DNA from: Streptomyces sp. NBC_01471
Lineage (GTDB): Bacteria > Actinomycetota > Actinomycetes > Streptomycetales > Streptomycetaceae
Assembly: GCF_041438865.1 (NCBI RefSeq)
Contig: NZ_CP109450.1
Span: 6,999,501-7,063,500, forward strand
Direction: 5' to 3'
DNA length: 64,000 nucleotides
In this document: positions 10,039 to 18,833 of the stretch, one piece after another
Numbering within the stretch: position 1 is the stretch's first letter
Layout of the letters: every line of letters begins with the position of its first letter
Position numbers and translations under genes: made by a program
Notes under the pieces: generated by a model
Databases searched by the model: none
Told to the model about the DNA's origin: nothing
Seen by the model: only the letters and a program-made list of their open reading frames with translations

Positions 10039-11436
10039 TCACCACATGGTGAGCAGCAGGTGGTTGACCAGCAGGGCGAGCACCGCCTGGGCCGTCAGCC
10101 AGCGGCGCCGGTCCGCGGCCGGGAGCAGAGCCGCCGCGGGCAGCATCCACAGCGCGAAGGGAATCCAGATGCGCTCCGTCTCCGCCTTGCTCATGCCCGA
10201 CAGATCAGCGATGAGCAGCGCGAGAAGGACGGCCAGGACCAGCATCCCGAGCCGGTCGGCAGCGCCGTCCCGCGCCCCGCGCCAGCGCCGGACCGCATCC
10301 GGGACCGAGGCCCCTGCCCTCCGCAGCCCGGCCACGGACGCCAGACCGGTGATGACCACGGTGCAGGCGAGGTTGCCCCACACCCAGTAACTCTGCGGCC
10401 GGTCCCCTCCCACGCCCTGGTAGTAGCGCTCCACCAGCAGGCCGTACGCCTCCCACCAGTTGAAGCCCGCGAGCGTGAACGTGAGCGCGACGAGAGCGAC
10501 TCCGGCGAGCGCGGGTGCCAGCGGCCGTGCGTTGCGGGCGAGGAGGAGCACCATGACGGCGGGCACCGCGAACAGGGTCAGCCCGTACGAGAGATAGAGG
10601 GCCCAGCCGAAGAGCAGTCCCGCCGCCAGCGCGACGAGTGCGGGGGCGCGCACCGTACGGGTGGCAGCCAGGGCGAGCAGCGCGACCGCCCAGGCGGCGA
10701 CCGCCGCGAAGTAGCCGTCGGCCGATGTCCCGATCCAGACCGCGGCGGGGGCCAGGACGAGGAAGGGCGCCGCCCGGCGCGCGGTCCGCTCGCCGGTCAG
10801 CGCCCGCAGGGCCACGAGCACGGCGACCGCCGCCGATCCGCCGACCGTGATGCACCAGACGCCGGCCCATCCACCACCGCCCAGGCCGATCCTGTCGAGC
10901 CAGACGAAGGTCAGGGTGGCGCCCGGCGGGTGCCCCGCCACGTGCGCGGGCCAGTTGTGCGGGTGGCCGATCAGGATGTGCTGGTCGAAACCCCGCAGCG
11001 TCGGTCCGATGTGCGTGAACCGGTCGATGACGCTGAGGTACTCGTTCCTGTTCGTGAGCCGGTTCGCGACGCCCCGCTGCCAGCCGTCGACCAGGGCCAG
11101 TGACCAGATCCAGGCCATCGACGCGGCGAAGGCCACGGGCGTCAGCGCCCGCCAGGACAGCCGGTCCGCGAGCACCGGGCCGTAGCCGATCACTCCGGCC
11201 GCGGCGGCGATGGCCGCAGGCGTGCCCGGTCCCAGATGCGGGAGCCAGTCGGCCAGCAGCGGCGGCCACGCCACGTGCAGGGTCCCGTCGGCGTTCTGAA
11301 TGACGGTGCCGACGACGGCGGCAGCGGCGACGAGCAGCGCTCCGGCGATCGCGGCGATGACGTCGGGGCGCCGTCCCCGGCGCGCCCGGGACACGGGGTC
11401 GGCGGATTTCTCGGCGAGGGGGGCGGGGGCTGTCAC
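10039..11436 (-). CDS. Polytopic membrane protein, GT-C glycosyltransferase-like
   Basis: Integral membrane protein of 465 residues with about ten or more hydrophobic segments, starting near residue 27. The extracytoplasmic loop HVAGHPPGATLTFVWLDRIG resembles loops of Actinobacterial GT-C (mannosyltransferase-like) proteins that use polyprenyl-phosphate sugars. No catalytic residue can be assigned with certainty. It is transcribed toward meaB, alone. Function is inferred from topology and the HPPG loop only. Confidence 0.65.
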   Translation of the reverse strand: MTAPAPLAEKSADPVSRARRGRRPDVIAAIAGALLVAAAAVVGTVIQNADGTLHVAWPPLLADWLPHLGPGTPAAIAAAAGVIGYGPVLADRLSWRALTPVAFAASMAWIWSLALVDGWQRGVANRLTNRNEYLSVIDRFTHIGPTLRGFDQHILIGHPHNWPAHVAGHPPGATLTFVWLDRIGLGGGGWAGVWCITVGGSAAVAVLVALRALTGERTARRAAPFLVLAPAAVWIGTSADGYFAAVAAWAVALLALAATRTVRAPALVALAAGLLFGWALYLSYGLTLFAVPAVMVLLLARNARPLAPALAGVALVALTFTLAGFNWWEAYGLLVERYYQGVGGDRPQSYWVWGNLACTVVITGLASVAGLRRAGASVPDAVRRWRGARDGAADRLGMLVLAVLLALLIADLSGMSKAETERIWIPFALWMLPAAALLPAADRRRWLTAQAVLALLVNHLLLTMW

Positions 11437-11631
11437 AGGCCCACGCTAGGCCGCCGGCAGGCGCGAAGCACCGAAGCGACGCCGCCCGTCACCGAACCGT
11501 CAGATCTTCTCGCCGGGGCCGCCCGACGTCAGAGTTTCGTCATCGGTTCCGGGCCCCGCAAGGCCGCTGTACCGGCTTAACGTCGGGGCGCGGCTGTGGA
11601 CGACCACCGCCGGAACAGTCCGGGAAGTGCC

Positions 11632-12921
11632 ATGCGCGCCAAGCAGAATCCCCCGCAGATCCTCTCGCCCGCCGCACCCGGGTTCTGGCGCAGTCCGCTG
11701 CGCGGGCCGTGGCTGACGGCGCTGCTCGGCCTCGTCCTGCTGGGCGGTATCACCGTGCTGGTCGTGACGGGCCTGCTGTCCTACGCCGCCTACAACCCGG
11801 ATCTCGCCCCGGTCAACGACAAGACACCGGGCAAGGGGCTGCTCGGCTTCTACCTCTTCGCGTGGCCCACCGACCCGCACTGGCTCTACCGCCTCACCCA
11901 GGGCGTGCACGTGACGCTCGGCGTCGCGCTCGTCCCGGTGCTGCTGGCCAAACTCTGGTCCGTCGTCCCGAAGCTCTTCGCGCTGCCGCCCGCCCGGTCG
12001 GTGGCCCACGCACTGGAGCGGATCTCGCTGCTGCTGCTGGTCGGCGGGGTGCTGTTCGAGTTCGCGACCGGTCTTCTCAACGTCCAGCTCGACTACCTCT
12101 TTCCCGGGTCGTTCTACGCGCTGCACTTCTACGGGGCGTGGGTGTTCACCGGCGCCTTCGCCGCGCATGTGGCCCTCCGCCTGCCCATGGCGGTGCGGGT
12201 GCTGCGCGAGCGGGGGCTGCGGGCGCCGCTGCGGGAGCCCGCGGCCGGGCGGCAGGAGCCGCCCGACGGCTCCGGCCTGGTCACGCCCCGCCCGGCTGCC
12301 GCGACGCTCTCCCGGCGCGGTCTCCTCGGGCTGGTCGGCGGCGGCTCCCTCCTGCTGCTCGCCGTGACGGCCGGCCAGAGCATCGGCGGACCGCTGCGCC
12401 GGGTGGCGCTGCTCGCACCGCACGGCGGCGGGGAACCCGGGCACGGCCCGAACGGCTTCCAGATCAACAAGACCGCGGCGCTGGCGGGCATCAGCTCCCG
12501 GGACACCGGGGACGGCTGGCGGCTGGAGGTGCGGGGCCCCGGCGGCTCGGTGCGCCTGACGCGGGAGGAGCTGCTGCGCCTCCCGCAGCACGGCGCGCAC
12601 CTTCCCATCGCCTGTGTGGAGGGCTGGTCGACACCGGACCAGGACTGGCAAGGGGTGCGGCTGCGGGACCTGGCCGCCCTGGTCGGCGCGGCTGACCGGC
12701 CGCCGGGAGTGCTCGTACGGTCCTTCCAGCGGCACGGTTCCTTCCGGGCGGCGGCGCTGCGGGACAACCAGGTCCGCGATCCGCGCTCGCTGCTGGCACT
12801 GCGCGTCAACGGCGCCGATCTCTCGCCCGACCACGGCTACCCGGCACGGATCATCGTCCCGGCCGCCCCGGGGGTGCTCAACACCAAGTGGGTGGCCTCG
12901 CTGACCTTCGGGGAGCTGTGA
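11632..12921 (+). CDS. Membrane-anchored molybdopterin-dependent oxidoreductase
   Basis: Protein of 429 residues. The N-terminal half has about four membrane segments with cytochrome-b-like spacing (residues ~25-185), then a fifth near 230-250. The C-terminal ~170 residues form a sulfite-oxidase-type molybdopterin domain on the outside, with the cysteine in LPIACVEGWS as probable Mo ligand, followed by WQGVRLRDL. The ATG at 11632 is chosen; a GTG at 11596 is an alternative. The stop overlaps the next ATG, coupling it to a small membrane protein. Substrate unknown. Confidence 0.8.
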   Translation: MRAKQNPPQILSPAAPGFWRSPLRGPWLTALLGLVLLGGITVLVVTGLLSYAAYNPDLAPVNDKTPGKGLLGFYLFAWPTDPHWLYRLTQGVHVTLGVALVPVLLAKLWSVVPKLFALPPARSVAHALERISLLLLVGGVLFEFATGLLNVQLDYLFPGSFYALHFYGAWVFTGAFAAHVALRLPMAVRVLRERGLRAPLREPAAGRQEPPDGSGLVTPRPAAATLSRRGLLGLVGGGSLLLLAVTAGQSIGGPLRRVALLAPHGGGEPGHGPNGFQINKTAALAGISSRDTGDGWRLEVRGPGGSVRLTREELLRLPQHGAHLPIACVEGWSTPDQDWQGVRLRDLAALVGAADRPPGVLVRSFQRHGSFRAAALRDNQVRDPRSLLALRVNGADLSPDHGYPARIIVPAAPGVLNTKWVASLTFGEL

Positions 12922-13394
12922 TGCGGCGGTTCGAGCGCTGGTACGGGGCAGGTCCGCTGCAGCTCGTGGTGCTGCTCGTCTCCTTCGCGGTGGCGGGATA
13001 CGCGGGGATGCGGCTGCTGGCGGGCGACCGGCTCGGCATCGTCGTCTGGTTCGCCGGTGCGGCACTGGTGCAGGACCTGGTGCTGATCCCGCTCTACTCG
13101 CTGGCCGACCGGGCCCTGCGGGCGCTGCCCGGCGTGGTCCGCGGGGAGTGGATCAACACGCTCAGGGTGCCCGCGGCGCTGTCCGGACTGCTGCTGCTCG
13201 TCTGGTTCCCGCTGATCCTCGGCCCGCCGGAGCGCTACGGGCGGGCCACGGCGCTGCCCGGCGGGGTGTTCCTGATCCGCTGGCTGTTCATCACCGCGAC
13301 CCTCTTCACCTGCGCGTTCCTCTGGAGAGCTACGAGGTCTCTGCGCCGATCGTCGGTTACGGCATTCGGGGCATATCGTAGGAAAGAGAAATAA
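12921..13394 (+). CDS. Small integral membrane protein, partner of the molybdopterin oxidoreductase
   Basis: Protein of 157 residues with four predicted membrane helices (about 13-35, 42-62, 88-106, 117-136) and a basic C-terminus. The start ATG overlaps the preceding stop (TGATG). The tight coupling suggests that both proteins act together at the membrane, perhaps as an anchor or electron conduit. No heme-ligand pair or known family is evident. Confidence 0.7.
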   Translation: MRRFERWYGAGPLQLVVLLVSFAVAGYAGMRLLAGDRLGIVVWFAGAALVQDLVLIPLYSLADRALRALPGVVRGEWINTLRVPAALSGLLLLVWFPLILGPPERYGRATALPGGVFLIRWLFITATLFTCAFLWRATRSLRRSSVTAFGAYRRKEK

Positions 13395-13406
13395 ATCTGG
13401 CACTAG

Positions 13407-14519
13407 GTGGTCGTGATGGTGGCAGCACTGCTGACAGCGGTCGTGGTGATCCTTTGCCTCGCCGCGGTGTACGGACTCTCCGCGGCCCGCGTGGTCAAAC
13501 AGTACGAACGCGGTGTGGTCTTCCGGTTCGGCCGGCTGCGCGAGGCAGAGCGGTTGCCGGGATTCACCACGGTGATCCCGGGCGTGGACAAGCTGCGCAA
13601 GGTGAATCTGCAGATCGTGACGATGCCGGTCCCCGCGCAGGAGGGCATCACCCGGGACAACGTGACGGTGCGGGTCGACGCCGTCGTCTACTTCAAGGTG
13701 GTCAACGCGGCGGACGCGGTCATCGCGGTCGAGGACTACCAGTTCGCGGTCTCGCAGATGGCGCAGACCTCGCTGAGGTCGATCATCGGCAAGAGCGATC
13801 TGGACGACCTGCTGTCCAACCGCGAGAAGCTGAACCAGGGCCTGGAGCTGATGATCGACAGTCCGGCGATCGGCTGGGGTGTTCAGATCGACCGGGTGGA
13901 GATCAAGGACGTGTCGCTGCCCGAGACGATGAAACGGTCGATGGCACGGCAGGCCGAGGCGGCCAGGGAGCGGCGGGCCCGCGTCATCAACGCGGATGCC
14001 GAGCTCCAGGCTTCGAAGAAACTCGCCCAGGCCGCCGAAGTCATGTCCGAGCACCCGGCCGCACTCCAGCTCCGTCTGCTGCAGACGGTGGCCGAGGTCG
14101 CGTCCGAGAAGAACTCCACGCTGGTCCTGCCGTTCCCCGTGGAGCTGCTCCGGTTCCTGGAGCGGGCCCAGCGCTACCCGCAGATGCCGGGGGCGGAGCG
14201 CGAAGGGGGGGCCGTCATGGCGGAGGACGGCACCGCGGACACCTCCGCGGCGAAGACCTCCGGCCCGGTGGCCGACGCGGTGGAGGCCGCCGTACCCGGG
14301 CTGTCGGCGGAAGAGATCGAGGCGGCGAAGCTGGACCTGTCCAACATCGGAATACCGCTGCCAGGTCTTGAGGCGCTGGAGCGGTCCAGGCCGGCGGAAC
14401 CCGGCCCGGCCGCGGAGGACGAACTGCCCGTGCCGGAGGACGATCCGCCCGTGCCGGATGACGGTTCACCCGGGCAGCGGCCCGGCGGTCCGGACACGGA
14501 GCCCGGACCGGGGAAGTGA
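13407..14519 (+). CDS. SPFH/band 7 domain protein (slipin type)
   Basis: Stomatin/prohibitin-like protein of 370 residues. One N-terminal membrane segment (about 1-20) is followed by the PHB domain, with the hallmark VVKQYERGVVFRFGRL and the segment IDRVEIKDVSLPETMKRSM. A coiled-coil stretch rich in Ala/Glu/Arg follows. The last ~100 residues are acidic and proline-rich, probably disordered. It likely organises membrane microdomains. The start could be the GTG at 13407 or the ATG at 13416. It is the last intact gene before the uppP junction. Confidence 0.85.
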   Translation: MVVMVAALLTAVVVILCLAAVYGLSAARVVKQYERGVVFRFGRLREAERLPGFTTVIPGVDKLRKVNLQIVTMPVPAQEGITRDNVTVRVDAVVYFKVVNAADAVIAVEDYQFAVSQMAQTSLRSIIGKSDLDDLLSNREKLNQGLELMIDSPAIGWGVQIDRVEIKDVSLPETMKRSMARQAEAARERRARVINADAELQASKKLAQAAEVMSEHPAALQLRLLQTVAEVASEKNSTLVLPFPVELLRFLERAQRYPQMPGAEREGGAVMAEDGTADTSAAKTSGPVADAVEAAVPGLSAEEIEAAKLDLSNIGIPLPGLEALERSRPAEPGPAAEDELPVPEDDPPVPDDGSPGQRPGGPDTEPGPGK

Positions 14520-14540
14520 CGGCAGGTACGTACGCTTCCC

Positions 14541-14680
14541 TCAGCCCCCGGCGGGACCTGCGTCCGGGCTGAGGACGCCCGTGCCGACCAGGAAGAACAG
14601 GGCGGCACCCAGCAGGATCCGATAGACCACGAACGGCATGAAGCTCTTCGACGAGACGAACGTCATGAACCAGTTCAATA
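14541..14680 (-). pseudogene. uppP: 3' fragment of undecaprenyl-diphosphatase (uppP/bacA)
   Basis: The minus-strand reading WFMTFVSSKSFMPFVVYR followed by ILLGAALFFLVGTGVLSPDAG is the last transmembrane helix and tail of UppP, the membrane phosphatase that recycles undecaprenyl pyrophosphate. Only ~45 codons remain. Upstream of them the sequence switches directly into the 3' end of an integrase gene. The other ~230 codons of uppP are nowhere in the window. This is best read as one arm of an attachment site: an element entered uppP, and the remainder (or a restored copy) should lie at the other end of the element. Confidence 0.8.
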
Positions 14681-14690
14681 CTTGGTGGAT
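14660..14690. other. Probable att junction of the integrated element inside uppP
   Basis: The integrase stop (14675-14677) falls within the boundary between UppP coding sequence and element sequence, so int ends at or in the attachment site. The exact core cannot be set without the other end. Position is inferred from where UppP similarity stops. Confidence 0.5.
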
Positions 14691-16045
14691 TCTGCGTCCC
14701 TGACCTGGTGCTTCATCCACTCGGCCAAGTCGAATGGGAGAGAAGTGGGAGAAGGGGGTGCCCAACCTGGATCCAGCGTCACCACGAACCGCTGCCAACG
14801 CGCCTGCAACGTCTCCATGATGCGACGCTCCATCGTCGGGGTCACGTTCGCGTACAGACCCTCGACCCCGACGACCTCATGCCCCATTCGGGTCTCTGTC
14901 GCGATCCGGCTGTGCCCGTCTTCGTCTATCCATTCCTTATGGCCATGCCGCAGCAGGTACAAACGCTTCCCCTTGTAGGCGGACACGGCCGGAATCGCCG
15001 GGAGCGGCCGCCGCGTGCCGCCTGGCCCGCTCCCCTTCGGTCGAGGCGTTGACGCAGCCTTCCCGTCCGCGATCTTCCGCCAGTAGTGGTAGGTGAAGTT
15101 AGCGGTAGCCAGTGAACTGCCCTTGATGGACGGGAAAACCCACTCTGAGTCGTGTGAGTCGAGCAACCTTTCCAGCAGTTCGGCCAGAAACGGCGGAATA
15201 ACCAGAGTGCGTACGCTCTCATATTTCGGGGGGAACAGCTTGGGTGTCGACAGCCCGCCCTCACGCTGCAGCTGATACTCAACGCGGATCGCGGGCATCG
15301 GCTTCTCGCCGAAGTACCGCTCTAGACTCTCCAGGCGTCGCTCCTTGTCCGGATCAGATGCCGGCCACAGCGGATGGGTAAACTCGCGTCTGAGTCCGTA
15401 GAGTTCTGCAGGCCGCATGCCTGTGCAGGCCATGGTCCAGATGAAGACGTAGCCAGGGAATCCCCAGAACACCAGCGCGTTGCAGGCGAGTCGGTGGATG
15501 TCATCGATGCGCATCTCGAGCTTCTTCTCGCGCGGCTTCTTCTTGTATTTACCGCGGCGTCGCTTCCCTTTCGGAATGGGCGAGGACTTCCGCAGCTCAT
15601 CATCCACGGCGTCGTCCATCAGCATCGAGAAGACCGTGAGGATCTCCTCCCCATACTTCTCGCCCACGTTCGGCAGGGCCTTGAGCTGCTTCTTCCATGC
15701 CCGGTAGGCGGACGCCTTGATGTCGCCGACAGCCGTATCACCCCAGCGCGGCACAATGTACAGCCGTATCATGGAGCGAATGGCCTTCTCCCGCAGGTGC
15801 CCAACATCGAGGGTGTCGGGCCAGGTGCGGCAGTATTCCTTCATGAAGACGGAGCCGTCGCGGCGCGAGATGTACCGGTCGTTGCGGATGTCTGACTCTC
15901 GGTCAAGGCCGTAGTTGTACGCCTCTTCCTCGGTCCACTTGACACTCGACTTCGAGTCGAAGAGCTTCTTGCCGGTGTCGGGATGGAGCTTCCCAGTCTC
16001 CCATCGAACTCGGCAGCTATTTCCTCGCCACTCGATCCATGGCAT
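14675..16045 (-). CDS. int: Tyrosine-type site-specific integrase
   Basis: Tyrosine recombinase of 456 residues. The C-terminal catalytic domain shows Arg211 in CTGMRPAELYGLR, Arg366 in LYLLRHGHKEW, His389 in TRMGHE and the nucleophile Tyr398 in GLYANVT. The N-terminal half holds the core-binding domain. The gene points at, and ends in, the uppP junction, the standard arrangement for an integrative element. The HxxR-box histidine is replaced by Tyr363, as seen in some Actinobacterial integrases. Its usual upstream neighbour, an excisionase-like gene, is separated from it by an IS remnant. Confidence 0.9.
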   Translation of the reverse strand: MPWIEWRGNSCRVRWETGKLHPDTGKKLFDSKSSVKWTEEEAYNYGLDRESDIRNDRYISRRDGSVFMKEYCRTWPDTLDVGHLREKAIRSMIRLYIVPRWGDTAVGDIKASAYRAWKKQLKALPNVGEKYGEEILTVFSMLMDDAVDDELRKSSPIPKGKRRRGKYKKKPREKKLEMRIDDIHRLACNALVFWGFPGYVFIWTMACTGMRPAELYGLRREFTHPLWPASDPDKERRLESLERYFGEKPMPAIRVEYQLQREGGLSTPKLFPPKYESVRTLVIPPFLAELLERLLDSHDSEWVFPSIKGSSLATANFTYHYWRKIADGKAASTPRPKGSGPGGTRRPLPAIPAVSAYKGKRLYLLRHGHKEWIDEDGHSRIATETRMGHEVVGVEGLYANVTPTMERRIMETLQARWQRFVVTLDPGWAPPSPTSLPFDLAEWMKHQVRDAESTKY

Positions 16046-16239
16046 GCGTTACATCCCTTGTTGTCGTATTGCTCTGCTGGTGGGTGGGTCTTGGAGGTCG
16101 CTCCAGGCTTGGTCGTGCCGAGCGGTCTGATTGCAATCTAATGGCTATCAGGCAACTGCTGGTCACGGGTTGGATGATCTTGCTGTGGCTGGTGTGATCA
16201 CGGCGTCGGAGCCGTCCTGAATATCCCCGTTCACTGGGC

Positions 16240-16639
16240 TGAGCCGGCGGTAGTTCGGCGGGGCTGTCACCGCACTGCGGCAGCTCGCGCCGCTATTCGG
16301 GGTGTCGAAGTCGGCCGCCGACCGCATCGTCGACCATCCGTTGCTGTCACTCCAGCCCGCAAGAACACCATGCTGATCGTGGACGGCTCCCTGAACCCAC
16401 TACCGGTAGTAGGACGACCGTGATCTCAGATGGCGGCTACTGGGGTACCGGTCGTCTTCTCGCACCGACGTGAGCGCGGCGGGCCGAGCTCAGGGTTTGG
16501 AAATGAGGAGTGCAACACCTTGCATCGCACGGTGTTGGGCTCGCATCGATCACGCCTTCGCCACATGAAGGGCTGGGAGATCCTCCGCGACTGCCGCCTC
16601 AAGGACGACGGCATGCATCACTCCATGCTCGGCATCTGA
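16240..16639 (+). pseudogene. IS5-type transposase remnant
   Basis: Decayed DDE transposase. One frame reads LRQLAPLFGVSKSAADRIV, the N-terminal HTH of IS5-family enzymes. A later frame ends MKGWEILRDCRLKDDGMHHS followed by MLGI, the usual C-terminus. Stops and frame changes lie between, and much of the catalytic core is missing. No clear terminal repeats remain. It sits between the integrase and the excisionase-like gene and probably separated a former xis-int pair. Confidence 0.7.
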
Positions 16640-16722
16640 CCGTCTGTGCAACCTCACCCTCCCCGGATGCTGAAGAATCAGCAGCTCATCCAGTACGCCG
16701 TAGATCATTTACGGGACAGCCT

Positions 16723-17034
16723 CTAGGTGGCAGCGGGCGCGGCACTGTTGGCGGCTCGGCGTCTCGCTATGGGCCTGTTGCGCTTGCCGGTGTTGCCGTG
16801 GACCCGGCTCTCGTGGCGCACCGAGATTTCGGCAAGGTGGGATTCGGTGAACACCAGTTGGCCCGCCATGCGGGCGTGAGGGAAGGGGTCGACCTTCCGG
16901 TTGACCCCATCGCGCAACCACTTCTGACCGCGCTTGTCCTCTGCGTCCTCGGTGGCCAGTCCGAGGCGGACCGTCGCGGCCTTGATGTTGTAGTGCGCTT
17001 CGAGGATGGGTTCCAACTTCCTGGGGGCTGACAT
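16723..17034 (-). CDS. Putative excisionase / small HTH DNA-binding protein
   Basis: Basic 103-residue protein beginning MSAPRKLEPILEAHYNIKAA, with a winged-HTH-like helix followed by GQLVFTESHLAEI, a layout typical of small excisionase-type proteins beside Actinobacterial integrases. The ATG at 17034 follows a strong AGGAGAGGAGAG site. It reads toward int on the same strand. Assignment rests on size, charge and position. Confidence 0.55.
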   Translation of the reverse strand: MSAPRKLEPILEAHYNIKAATVRLGLATEDAEDKRGQKWLRDGVNRKVDPFPHARMAGQLVFTESHLAEISVRHESRVHGNTGKRNRPIARRRAANSAAPAAT

Positions 17035-17069
17035 CTCTCTCCTCTCCTTGCCGAGTCCCATTCAGAACG

Positions 17070-17320
17070 AGGAGCCGACGGTCGTGCGAAGCGAGTACGA
17101 GGGCGGCGCGTCGTCCCTGGACGTGCGCCCGGTTGGTGAAGGTGATGGCGTGCTCGGCTCATGAGGTGAGGGCGACGACGTCCGGCACGCCGTTGGCGGC
17201 AAGGAACGTGAGACACGATGGCGCGCGTCGTGGAGCCGGACCTTCCGCAGCTCCAGCTTCCGATGCAGCGAGTAGGCGCAGGGCAAGCCTTCACAAGTGG
17301 CACCGTCCGAGTTCACTTCT
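17070..17320 (-). pseudogene. Remnant of a second tyrosine integrase
   Basis: The minus strand reads LRKVRLHDARH, the box-II motif of tyrosine recombinases. After a frame change it continues LTFLAANGVPDVVALTS, a stop, and AEHAITFTNRAHVQ. This is the middle of the catalytic domain in at least two frames with an in-frame stop, and the N-terminus is absent. It is evidence of an earlier integration event next to the present one. Confidence 0.6.
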
Positions 17321-17793
17321 CCTGTAAAGACTGACTCGGAAAGCCTATCGACTCATGTCTCAATTGGTCAATCACTTCTTTTGCGCCCTGATCTGTGTTG
17401 TTGCTCGATCCTCTAGTCAAGCTTTATGAGTGGCCTATCGGATCCCTTGGCTGTTGAACGTGTCGAGAGCCGGCGCCTGACCTGACAGAACAGCTGGGCA
17501 GCTCAACCTCGGGGCAGCAGCAGCTGTCACCGAGCACTACGACAACCAGGCGCCCCGAATCCCGTTGGCTGGGGTCCGTCGAACGGGCACGCTTGCGGCC
17601 TGCGATTCCCCGCTGAGGCCCGCCGTGACGTCCAAGTTCGTTGCACCCGTCCAAGTTGTATGGGCGGGTTCGCATGGTTCACCGTGGACTTCGAGCCACT
17701 CCCGGATGGGGGGGCTCGGCTTCGAGTTCGTCAACCCGCTCGGCCCGTAGGGCATCGACGAGGAGTGCGAGCAGGCGGTGAGCGACGGCTTCT
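17321..17793. other. Region without a recognisable gene
   Basis: About 470 bases of lower coding quality. A plus-strand patch (WFTVDFEPLPDGG, then FEFVNPLGP one frame away) faintly recalls elongation-factor-G domain IV but is too short and broken to call. No promoter, RNA or repeat was recognised. Confidence 0.4.
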
Positions 17794-18276
17794 GTGGCTG
17801 ATCGGAGCAGGACGGGAGAATCTCCACGTCCATCGCCCGCGGCTCTCCCCATTGTGAAGCTCGACGCGGGAGTCCTCGTCCGCCCGGACGTCGGCCCGGG
17901 GCTCATCCGGGTGGAAATGGTCTCTCCCATGCTGGACTGTCCCGGGTATGGGGCGGGCGTGCTGTCACTCTCTCGCGGGGTACCGCTCAACCCGGGACGG
18001 ATCCGTACTTCAGCAAGCCGTTATGGCGCCCCAGCCAGCATCCGTAACCACCTCACCAAGGTGAAGCGGGCAGAAGCCACGCAGAAAGAAGCCCTGGAGC
18101 ACTTGCTTGGCCTCGGCAGCGTCTGCGACACGCAGCGCGTCATCACCACCCTCGGTGACGCCGGGCATCAGGTCGACGAGAAGCGGGCCCGTCAGCTCTT
18201 TCGTGACCTCGCCACCGCCGGCTCCCTCGCCAAGACCCAGGACCGACCCGTCCAGTACCGCACGACCGGTGAGTAA
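17794..18276 (+). CDS. Hypothetical protein, probably a 3' gene fragment
   Basis: Open frame of up to 160 codons. Only the last ~75 (from about 18040, RNHLTKVKRAEATQKEALEH) look like protein: a charged helical stretch with a winged-helix flavour ending SLAKTQDRPVQYRTTGE. The first half reads like non-coding DNA. It may be the C-terminus of a larger lost gene. No family recognised. Confidence 0.3.
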   Translation: MADRSRTGESPRPSPAALPIVKLDAGVLVRPDVGPGLIRVEMVSPMLDCPGYGAGVLSLSRGVPLNPGRIRTSASRYGAPASIRNHLTKVKRAEATQKEALEHLLGLGSVCDTQRVITTLGDAGHQVDEKRARQLFRDLATAGSLAKTQDRPVQYRTTGE

Positions 18277-18461
18277 GCACGTTGACGAGCAACATCTATG
18301 AGCGTGCGCCATCCTGCAAGTCGCTGGTCAGCGGTGCTGGCGTACGTTCAGACGGGGTGCTCGTGCTGGTCGTGGGCGGCAGTCTGCGCTGTAGACCGTC
18401 TGTCGGGGCGGTTTCGCCGTTTTCTGCCCATCACTGCCGGTACGGCTCCTACGATCCGGGC

Positions 18462-18833
18462 ATGACGGACCCCGAGGTGCTGGAACGGATCGCCGCGCGT
18501 CGCGCAGAGCTGGACGGACTCGACGAATAGCTGGCCAAGCAGCTGGAGGAGGTACGGACCGAGCGCGATGAACTCGCCGTCGCCGAGCGGGTTTTGCAGC
18601 GGATGAACGAGCAGATCACCGAGGCACATGCTGCGGCCGTCCCGGTATCTGCGCAGGTGGGCGGCCGGACGGTGTGGATGATCCCGGAGCGCGAGCCGGG
18701 CATGGAGGAGGCGGCGCTCCCGCCGGAGTACCAGGGCGCCCTCGAGGTCGTGCAGAAGGCCGGCGGGCCGGCCATGCGGAGCGTAGACAGCACAGCACCA
18801 TCAGGCCCGCAGCGAGTCCGGCCGATGCCGTGA
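18462..18833 (+). pseudogene. Coiled-coil hypothetical protein with internal stop
   Basis: Starts MTDPEVLERIAARRAELDGL and runs into a TAG at 18528. The same frame then continues LAKQLEEVRTERDELAVAER and later VGGRTVWMIPEREPGMEEA. This continuous coiled-coil product broken by one nonsense codon resembles small Streptomyces proteins of unknown role. The 3' end also looks truncated against the dehydrogenase remnant on the other strand. Confidence 0.5.

Noticed and set aside
17660..17857. Possible elongation-factor-G-like remnant
   Set aside because: Only ~25 residues in two frames recall EF-G domain IV; too little to support.
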